From Leptodactylus fallax (taxonomy: Eukaryota > Chordata > Amphibia > Anura > Leptodactylidae), in NCBI GenBank assembly GCA_947044405.1, contig CAMRHE010000360.1, forward strand, positions 950,001-1,014,000: a DNA stretch of 64,000 bases. The letters are read 5' to 3'. Positions within the stretch are counted from its first letter, which is position 1. Each line of letters opens with the position of its first letter. The position numbers were made by a program, and so were the translations under genes. This document shows positions 36,981 through 45,900 of the stretch, piece by piece. The notes under the pieces were generated by a model. That model was not told the DNA's origin. It did no database searches and was given only the letters and a program-made list of their open reading frames with translations.

Positions 36981-37066
36981 CTGAGGATCCTGTGGGACAT
37001 CACTATTATACTCTGGACAGTCTCGGGAATACAAAGCACTGGCACATCTTTTCTTACTAGGACTAT
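36981..37066 (-). CDS. Gene A exon 4: second DGSS-type exon
   Basis: The acceptor is CCTGCAG/ATAGTCC and the donor is CCTCAG/GTAGACGG. It encodes (D)SPSKKRCASALYSRDCPEYNSDVPQDPQ, a diverged copy of the exon at 36,615-36,712. It is 86 bp and keeps phase 1 to phase 0, so exons 4-5 together form an extra in-frame cassette. Confidence 0.75.
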
Positions 37067-37930
37067 CTGCAGGAGAAACAAATAATGGTAGGTTTATCCA
37101 GATGTCAGTAATATGTTGAGTAACAAGGATAAAACAATTTATAGGGTCTAGTACTTGGTGGGACTGAAGACTTTTGGAGGGTAACCAGAAAGGCCGCCAA
37201 AGTGTTCATAACTGGATTTCCAGACATTGTCTCACCAGAGACCAGGGAAATAATATAGACCCTGACCGCAAAGTGTCCAGAAATTCCCTAAAAGACTTCC
37301 AGAATCTCCTGTTGCCAAGTACCTTGGGTCACTAAGCTCTGCCAATTTATTCACGTCCAGCCACAGTAGCGCTTGGGTTTTTCCATTGCTTGAACCTCTT
37401 TGACAAAAGTCTAAGGAACCCTCCAGTTGTTCAACCTTAACCATTTGTGGTGGAAAGGACATTCTCTTTTCCTTTCCTAGGTGTAGTTGACTTATTATTT
37501 GCAGGACAAGCTGTACTTTTTATTGGTATCATTCTGCTGTATATGCAACTTTTATTACATTTTTATGGAGGTGAGAGAGGGTTGTTCAGGATGCAGCTAT
37601 TCCAAATATGTATTTTTTTCTATTTTGTTTTTACATAATAAAGCATTTTTAATTTTGAAAAGTATTCAAGCTGATTTAGCAGGACCTGGTGGAGGACTGA
37701 TGATGGCAGCTCTAGGATTTTGATCAGGCTGTCATGACAACATATTGATGGTGGGGACAGGAGGTGAGGTAATGTAGGGAAAGTGACAGGAACACCTTAG
37801 ACGCAAAGTCATTATTGACTGCACCATCCCCCTGATCGAGGGGGCTGTAAATGTACATCATGGTGGGCAAACATGTTACCTGCTGTATATTTATATCATG
37901 GTGCAGAAAGAATTAAAAGTCTCCTCTTAC
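37067..37930. other. Gene A intron
   Basis: Intron sequence between the linker exons and the KRAB-like exon. There is a possible poly-T-flanked repeat near 37,440-37,670. No additional exon was seen. Confidence 0.5.
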
Positions 37931-38054
37931 CCGGTGATGTGAGGGTCTGGTGGTCGTCCATGATGACCTCCTTGTACAGATCCTTGTGTCCTTCTAAATA
38001 CTCCCATTCCTCCATGGAGAAATAGACGGTGACATCCTGACACCTTATAGGAAC
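37931..38054 (-). CDS. Gene A exon 3: KRAB-like A box
   Basis: The acceptor is TTGTCAG/GTTCC and the donor is CACCGG/GTAAGAG. It encodes [20 protein letters not shown]...[20 protein letters not shown]. The [14 protein letters not shown] core matches the first half of a KRAB A box (V-F...EEW..L). In mammals that box recruits the TRIM28 corepressor. Whether the frog box does so is not shown by sequence. It is 124 bp, phase 0 to phase 1. Confidence 0.9.
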
Positions 38055-38143
38055 CTGACAACACAATGATACAGTCCTCATCATCCAGACACATCATCCC
38101 TTGTGTTACTGTCTAATGTCCCAGCATTCCCAGCAGCGCTCAC

Positions 38144-38296
38144 CTCTCCAGTCAGCAGCTCGATCATCTTGTTGGTGAGCTCCAGGATCTTCTGCTCCAT
38201 GATGGGGCTCTGGCTTGTGCTCCATTCTCCTGGCACATGGGGATGGCTGCTGGGGGCCACACACTTATCAGATGTCTTCTTCACTACTGTGTAGTC
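38144..38296 (-). CDS. Gene A exon 2: LLTGE helix exon
   Basis: The acceptor is ATACTCAG/GACTAC and the donor is GGAGAG/GTGAGC. It encodes 51 residues starting DYTVVKKTSDKCVAPSS and ending KILELTNKMIELLTGE, a predicted amphipathic helix conserved in amphibian zinc-finger genes. It is symmetrical (phase 0/0). Confidence 0.88.
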
Positions 38297-38504
38297 CTGA
38301 GTATGGAGAGACCCTGATAAATATCACTATATTTCCCGCTTCTCCACCTTGCTACCAGGTATCCATATCAGTAGTTTTATGATCACACTATGGGTGCGTT
38401 GGTATACTGTCAGTTTCTATTGTCTTATACTCTGAACGTCTCCAAAATGCTAAAAATTCTAAAATTAGACAAATGGGAAGGGTATAATCCCCAGAATCCC
38501 TCAC

Positions 38505-38612
38505 CTCTCCGGTCAGCAGGTAGATGATCTCCAGGGTGAAGTCTAATATTCTTTTGGTAATCATACTCTTGTCCTTGTCTATCCTCAGTTGGTCAGTCGG
38601 AAAAGAGACCAT
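38505..38612 (-). CDS. Gene A exon 1 coding part: start codon and first LLTGE helix
   Basis: Translation most likely starts at ATG 38,612 (MVSFPTDQLRIDKDKS). The exon ends with RILDFTLEIIYLLTGE and the donor GAGAG/GTGAGG. An acceptor-like CAG lies upstream near 38,650-38,665, so a 5' untranslated part precedes the ATG in the same exon. All eight gene A exons join in frame to 1,965 nt (654 residues plus stop). Confidence 0.8.
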
Positions 38613-39658
38613 TGTAGGTGAGAATATATGAATACTGGACCAGTCGGAGGTTTCCTGTACTGCGGGCACCTTTATGAAAAGAGGAGAGGCTCGAAAATCA
38701 GACTGGAGGGTGAGCGGCCAGCTTCATGGCAGTAAAGTATAGACTTCATACATGACAATCATCTTACATCCCACCACTGTCTCTCTACTTACCTGTACAA
38801 AATGCATTGCTCTAGATGGAGGGTGATTGGTGTGGGGGTCCATATATTGCACCCCCACTGACTGGATTTTGAAGACCTATCCTGTGTATAGGTCATCAGT
38901 ATAAAAATCCACCTGGTCGGAAAACCCCTTTAAGGGAATACCAAGATATTCGATGGACGAGAAGTTACAAACTAAGTCTCTTGCTCCAGAGGGCCTGTCC
39001 TGTATAACATGGACAAACATTGGATATGAATGGGCACTGTGTAATACTTCATTTTTCCTGTGGAGGTGCTGCAGGGAACTGAACACTGACTGTCAGATTT
39101 ATCCACAGGTTACAGTTTGACAATTAACTGCTTATTGTCAAGGGACTCTTCTAACAAAAAGGGATTAAGCAAAGTGGAGAACCCCTTTAAGACATAGGAC
39201 AAGTTTTAATGGAGCCTGTAATCAGGGTTAGTTCTATTCACAAGCCCATGATACAGATGTCAGTGGTAATGACCACCATACTGCATACAGCGGACAATGG
39301 AGGCACCCTGTAGGTACTGGACCAAAAAATATATAAAAAAGATCAAGCTATACTCGATTCCATTGCAACTAGAAGTAGCCGCATGCTCAAGGTTACAGCA
39401 CAACCCCATTCATTTACATTAGAAGGAGTCGCTGGGTGACAGGGTGATCTTTGGTATGGAGTTGCGCCCAATCTCACAATTACCCCTAGCCTTAAAGGGG
39501 ATGTCCAGTTTCAGACAAATATTGAGAGACCAATGTTATTGTTTGTACAATGAAAATTTGTACAATTTTCCAATATATTTTCTGTATCAATTCCTCACGA
39601 TTTTCTAGATCTCTGCTTGCTGTCATTCATTCCACTTACTGCCAGTGGGTAAAAACCA

Positions 39659-39819
39659 GTCCATGGTCATGTGATATACAGTCCATGGTCATGTGATGGA
39701 CACACAGGTGCACGGCTCGTTACAGTCACAGCGCAGTAATCGGACATCTGCCTGGTAACGAGCCGTGCACCTGTGTGTCCATCACATGACCATGAACTGT
39801 ATATCACATGACCATGGAC
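39659..39819. repeat. Long inverted repeat: 65-bp arms, 31-bp loop
   Basis: The arm at 39,659-39,723 and the inverted arm at 39,755-39,819 match at all but one of 65 positions. The arms contain CCATGGTCATGTGATATACAG and GACACACAGGTGCACGGCTC. Each arm also repeats the CCATGGTCATGTGAT phrase. It is probably the core of a hairpin MITE whose left end is TTAAAGGGG at 39,493. Confidence 0.93.
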
Positions 39820-40499
39820 CTTATATCACCTAACCATCAGACTGTATATCTTAAGATTTTACAATACTGGTGCAACTGCTTCAAAAAGTCGGTGTAAAAT
39901 GCTGACACAAAATAAGCCAACTAATAGGTGCTATATAGAGAGAAATCTGCAGGTCGCATTCTCTCTATTCACTCGAAAGTGCCCTAACGGTCCTAAAACA
40001 TTGTTTATAGGGCTTGCTGGATATGGGATATCATAACACGTTTCCAAAAAGTGCAACTAGTGACTCTCAGTGATTGACCTACATTCAGTGACGGGGAGTA
40101 ACGAATGTAAACCTATCAATGACAGCCGTGTAGATCATGTGATCCGGTAAATGACCTACATTCAATGAGTATAAAGCTACAATTTTGAGTGATTCATCTG
40201 GAACAAATCCAAAGTTTTGGATTTGCCAGGACCCAAAATATTTTGGGGAAATTCAGACAGAATTATGGCAAAGCAATTTGCTCATCTCTAGTTCCATTAA
40301 CAAACTTGATCACTTTTGTGGGCTGACCACTGGGAGTCTCAGCGCACAAAGTGCATTGTGGATATTTTTGAATGGCCAAGCCCCCTTTTAGTAACAATAC
40401 ACCCCTCTATTGTTGCACATCATTCCCTATTTGGACATGAACTATACTGGTCACGTCCTTTTTTGTGGAGTGACCGGCACGTAAAATGTCCACTTATAA

Positions 40500-41305
40500 T
40501 ATGACCGAGAGCCCAGCGAGTGTTGGAGTATGAGCGGCTGGCATAGCTGTATTATACAGCAGAGACCCGGAGCTAATCCCGCAATCAGTGCCCGCTGCAT
40601 TGCAGGGAGGATTGCCAGTCCTGGAACGAGATTTGGGGTCGGCGATCTGTTGCCATGACAGCCGGGAGCCTATTGAAGGCTCCCAGGCTTAGCCTGGCAT
40701 TCATTCCATTGCAGGCTGCTCTATGCAACCTGTAATAATCAAATCTGTGACTCTCATACACATAGATATCCCTGTCTCCAAAAACACCCGGTCTACAAAC
40801 TTATAAAAAATATTTTCTATTTTTCCCATATGGTGAGTCGAACCGTCGTGTTTTTTTTTTTTTATTTAAATAAAACGTGATCAAAGCAATAGACATTCCC
40901 AAAATAGTATAACTAAAAAGTACATCGGGCCCCGCAAATAAAGACGCCCTATGCATCATGGAAATATTACAAAGTTAAGGGTGTTAGAATATGGCGATTC
41001 TAAGAAAAAAAATTTTTCGGAAATGTACCGATCCATACAGGTGACATGTCATTTTGGCTGGCGAATAAACTAAGCCATAAGAAAGTTGCACAAACACAGT
41101 TTTTCTCCAATTCCACCCCATTGTGAATTTTTTTTCCAGCTTCCCAGTACATTGTATGGAATATTAAATGGTACCATTACAAAGTACAATGTGTCCCGCA
41201 AACATTAAGCCCTCATATGGCTCTGTAAAAGGAAAAATAAACAAAGTTATGGGTTTTGGAAGGCAGGGTGTCAAAAATGGAAATGTCTGCGGCTGGAAGG
41301 GGTTA
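40500..41305. mobile_element. Decayed piggyBac-type copy
   Basis: It follows the family of 28,296-29,568: GACCCGGAGCTAA...CAATC near 40,565, the TTTTCCCATATGGTGA segment near 40,823, the run with ATTCCACCCCATTGTGAATTTTTTT near 41,112, and the terminal GGAAGGGGTTAA at 41,295-41,306. It has many substitutions and no coding capacity. Confidence 0.7.
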
Positions 41306-41472
41306 ATATCAGCTGTTTGGGGTACATCTGGTCCCCATTCTATACAGTGCACAGAGCCGTAAGCACATAGCTCAGTGCTCCATATAGTGGCCGGGTGCCA
41401 GTACTGCAGCTCAACTCCCATTACCTTCCACAATATACTGTATACACAGCACTGACTACCAGTCATACATAC

Positions 41473-41640
41473 CCGACAACCTCCTCATATGTCACTGCCA
41501 GAGACTGCAGGACCTGTGATGATGTCACTGTGATGTGCTCAGTCATCTGAGGGGTGGGGGGCTCAGCAGTAGAAAGGAGAAGGAGTGACTGTAGGACCTG
41601 TGGTGATCATGTGACCTGAGGGGGCGGAGCTCCTATGTTG
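41473..41640 (-). promoter_or_regulatory. Gene A promoter and non-coding exon 1
   Basis: On the minus strand: a GC-rich box (GCTCCGCCCCCTCAGGTCACATG), the CRE-like ACATCATCACAGGTCCTGCAG, and then the splice donor GTCGG/GTATGTATG at 41,472-41,473. The module is partly duplicated, since GACTGTAGGACCTGTGGTGATCATG repeats near 41,588. A ZNF143-like motif (ACTACAACTCCCAGCATGT) lies upstream at about 41,704-41,723. The gene A coding exons follow on the same strand. Confidence 0.65.
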
Positions 41641-41953
41641 TGTGTGCTTTGTACAGAGACATGACTAAGAGGAAAAGTGAAGTGACAGATTCAGTGTGAG
41701 AGCGAGGGACATGCTGGGAGTTGTAGTGCTTGCAACAAGCCTAGGATATTATAGGATATCACTGGACGTTACAGTCGTGGCCAAAAGTTTTGAGACTGAC
41801 ACAAGTTTTAGTTTTCGCAGCGTTTACTGCTTCAGTGTTTTTGGCTTTTTTAGGCTGTGTTCACAGTATTTGGCAGCGGATTTTGACACGTAATCCACCT
41901 GAAAAAACGCCTCTTATTCATTTCAATGGGAGTCCGTGGCATTTTTTTCCCTG

Positions 41954-42953
41954 TGTAGGGAACTGCCATTTCTACTAGTATATAATGTATCTGGCTTCTT
42001 TGCCCCTGCAGTTTGGCTTCAGAGACCCCAGGCATTTAGTGCAAGTTTTGTTTTGTAAATACAGTGAGTCAGACACATGTGAGGCAGAGCTGCTGGGGGG
42101 AGAGATGTGAGCAGAGCTGCTGAGACAGACATGTTGTGTCTGGGGGAGTCTAAGAGCCACTTGTTCCTCTTTACTTCACAGTATATAGTTAGGTATGTGT
42201 TACCCCCTATATACTCACAGGACCTAGCTAGTAACCGTAGTTAGGGATCCATATATATATATAGTTCAGGGCAGTGATAGGTTAGGCTTCCGAAGGCCAA
42301 CTAGCTAGTTAGAGGCCCGGTGGCACTAGTAGTTTAGCTGGCAGGTTAAGGACTCAGTGTTAGGGTAGTCAGGCCTGCATCTACTGCCGTCACCGTCGCC
42401 CTGTTTGCTGCCTGTGAAGAATCTCACCATCATCATCATCTCCTGATCGTCTGTCTGTCATCTCCTGGAAGAATCCGAGGATCCACAGTCATCCACAGGG
42501 GCCCCTGCATCTCTTCTGTTGCCTGGAGGTATTGTGCACTGGACTCTTGCTATATATCTATATACCCGGGTATATAACCTAAGACGGTTGAGGACTTGCT
42601 GGTTGTTGTAGTATTGCTGTGTTCTGAGTATATTTTATGTATGTATTATTACCCTGTTGATTCTTATAAAGCTACTGTTATAACCTTATGTGGTATCTGT
42701 ATGTATTCTTCAGACTGTGAGATTAGTACAGTGATCCTTGTTAAGGCTACTAACTGTACTTCATGGGTAAGTCCCAGGAAGAGATCCTCCCTGTAATACA
42801 GAGGCTCTATCCTGGGTGGAGGCACTGATATATCTCATATATGTTCCCACTCTTCCCTTCAGCGAAGGCTTCAGGTCCAATTATACACACAGGTCAGCGC
42901 CAGAGTCTGTTGCGGGAGGGATAATACTCATACCCCCCCCAAATAGGGCTACA
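41954..42953 (+). repeat. 5' LTR
   Basis: 1,000 bp, TGTAGGGAACTGCC...GGGCTACA. By eye it differs from the 3' LTR by two substitutions (C/T in AACTGTAYTTCATGG and A/C in GGTCCMATTATAC) and three length changes in an AT run, a TA run and a C run. Those length changes add up to the full 9-bp size difference. An AT-rich TATA-like run is near 42,250. Confidence 0.96.
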
Positions 42954-42972
42954 TTTGGAGGCACTGCTGAGA
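42954..42972 (+). promoter_or_regulatory. Presumed primer-binding site
   Basis: The bases immediately after the 5' LTR begin TTTGGAGGCACTGC. The position and TGG-like start fit a tRNA primer site, but I could not match it to a particular tRNA. Confidence 0.5.
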
Positions 42973-42997
42973 TTTAGAAGTGGGAATAGTCATTGAT

Positions 42998-45900
42998 ATG
43001 GAGAAGCGATATAGCTCAGAGGGGAACCTCCCACTAGCTACTACATGGGATTACCGACCTCCTGTTCCTCCCCTGGTTCAGGTAAAGGAAGAACCCCGCT
43101 CAGCCAGTTACCCCCCCAGTATGGCCGTCGCTAGCAGTTCCTCTAGTGACAGTGCTATTAGCACTTTAGCCAGGCTGACTGAAATGTTAGCTCAGGGCCT
43201 GCAGGCCACTCACTACAAGAAACTAAAAGTATTCTCTGGTAATGTCCCAGTACCACAAGGGGAGGAAAACTTTGAGATATGGAAAGAACATACTCTCCAA
43301 TGCCTGAAGGAATGGTCTTGCTCTGAAGAAGGCAAGCGGCAGCGTATCAGTGAAAGTTTGCGGTCTCCTGCTGCAGAATTGATCCGCTTGTACAGAGACT
43401 CTCATGAAGGAGTGAGTGCATTGGACTATATACAAGTACTGTCTGATCACTTTGAGCCATACTATGACCTTGCCCAGATGGTTGCTGATTACCGAATGGT
43501 TCGTCAAAAAGAAGGGGAAAATGTCTCTACTTTTATTAACCGTTTACAGCTACTTCTTTCACGTCTGGTGTACCACGCAGCTATATCTACTTCAGAGGTA
43601 GACGCTATGAGAACCAGTCAGTTGGTGAGAGGGTTACAACCTCATCATCCTCTTGCTCAAGTACTCAAGGTCTTACTATCTGATAGAGTCCTTCCATTTC
43701 CTGACTTAATGAAGTTAGTGAAGAAACAAGAAGCTGACATTAGTTTTAGTACCCCTAAGAAAGCGAAAAGCATCTCTAAAGAAGATGTTGTTCCTAATTC
43801 AAACAAGGACAAACCAGCGGAGCGGTCAGAACTTAGACAGTCCGCCACTCCACCCACTGCCACTCAATGGAGGAAGGATGCTAGAACCTGTTATAAATGT
43901 GGTCAGACGGGCCATAGTGCCAGACAGTGTACGGAGGACAGTGAGGGATTGAGACACAGTGCTGTCTTCTCTATTCAGAATCAAAGACACCGAAGGAAGG
44001 CGGGCCGAGTAAATACCAGAGGCGCTATCGCGGGCTCCAGGTCCGTTGTCAAAGTCACTGTCAATGGTCATGCCGCTCCTGCCCTGTTTGATACAGGATC
44101 TCAAGTGACCCTGATTTATCGCTCGTTCTACCAAAAGTATCTGAGGGATATACCTCTTCAGTCTATGGGACAAATGAAATTGTGGGGGCTTAATTCAGGA
44201 TCATATCCTGTAGATGGCAGCCTACAAGTAGTTATAGCTGTCCCTGAATTAGAAGATCAGAGTGTCGCTCCCATGAAGATTACGGCTCTTGTCTGTCCTG
44301 ATACAGGGGATTCTTGTGCAGCTCCTGTGATACTTGGCACTAATTGTCCCGCAGTGCATTATGCTTTTCAGAAGTTTCTTGGAAGAGATTGGAACCCTGC
44401 AGCTCAGCCGGAGAATATATCTTCTGATCTTAGAGAACTCTGTGATGCCCTGTCTACTGGCTATCGACATGGAATGGTATATCATATCGGTGAGAGAACC
44501 GTGGAAGTTCCTGCCGGCGGGGAGAGAATTCTGAGAGTAGCCTCCAGCATTGCTCCCGATTTGCTTGAAGGGGGGAGTTATGTCCTTATGGAAACCCCTG
44601 AAGAAATGATTAACCAGAATGGCTGGATGGTGATCCCAGAGAGAAAGGACTGGAGAAATAAAGTGGAGTTATCTACCTGTGTGACAGTGAGGAACTGTTC
44701 ACCGCATCCGATTGTAATTGGACCATACCAGAATGTGGCCCACTGCTACCCTGTGCTTGGAGTAAATCCATACGCTGAAGTGTGCAGGATTCAAATCCGA
44801 GATGCAATCCCTAATCTCAATCTTGACTTGAGTGATCCACATTTACCAGAGGCCTGGAATCAGCGACTGACACAGAAGTTGTCTGAATTATCGGAAGTGT
44901 TCTCCATGGATGATATGGATGTAGGTTGTGCTAAAAGTGCTCAACACACTTTCCGATTGACCGATTCTACTCCCTTCCGGGAGCGACCACGGAGAGTTGC
45001 TCCAAAGGATGTTGATGAGTTAAGACAGACTCTACAGCAAATGAAAGGTCAGGGGATCATTGTGGACAGTAAGAGCCCCTATGCCTCACCTATTGTGGTG
45101 GTAAGAAAAAAATCTGGAGCAATTCGCCTATGTGTGGATTACAGAACTCTGAACCGGAGAACCTTACCTGATCAGTATACACTGCCGAGAATTGAAGAAG
45201 CTCTGGAAGCTCTGAATGGAAACTGTTGGTTCACAGTGCTGGACCTAAGATCGGGATACTATCAAGTCCCAATGGCACCTGAGGATCAGGAAAAGACAGC
45301 CTTCATATGCCCCTTGGGTTTCTTTCAGTTCACTCGTATGCCGCAAGGTACAAAAGGTGCGCCAGCAACGTTCCAAAGGTTGATGGAAAGAGTGTTAGGT
45401 GATTTAGTGCCCCGGGAATGCCTTGTATATCTTGATGACATTATTGTGTTTGGAAAGACGCTGGAAGAACATGAAGAACGACTCATGAGAGTACTCCATC
45501 GCTTAAAAGAAGAGGGGCTGAAGTTGTCGGCTGACAAATGCAAATTTTGTAGATCTTCGGTCACTTATGTAGGTCATATTGTTTCTGCTGAAGGAGTTGC
45601 TACCGATCCTGGTAAGATTGAAGCTGTGGTGAATTGGCCCCGACCGCAAAATATTACGGAGTTGCAATCTTTCTTGGGGTTTTGTGGATTCTATCGACGA
45701 TTTGTGGAAGGATATTCAAAAATTGCTCGAGCCCTCCTCGACCTGTTGAAGAGTGATGCAGGAGATCCGGGAAAGAAGAAAGGGTCTTCCAAAAGCCTTT
45801 TTGGCTATAGGTGGACTGCGGATTGTGAAGAAGCATTTAAGTTGTTGAAGAAGAAATTGACAGAAGCTCCCGTTCTGGCTTATGCTGATGCACAGAAGCC

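Larger units (their letters stand above)
38700..41472. other. Gene A first intron with repeats
   Basis: About 2.8 kb between the first coding exon and the predicted exon 1. It holds MITE ends (CCCCTTTAAGG near 38,930; CCCCTTTAAG near 39,187; TTAAAGGGGATGTCC at 39,493), a long perfect-looking hairpin (39,659-39,819) and a decayed piggyBac-type copy (40,500-41,305). No further exon was recognised. Confidence 0.55.

Noticed and set aside
43223..43507. Antisense frames inside the Ty3/Gypsy gag-pol
   Set aside because: They are shadows of the long coding frame.
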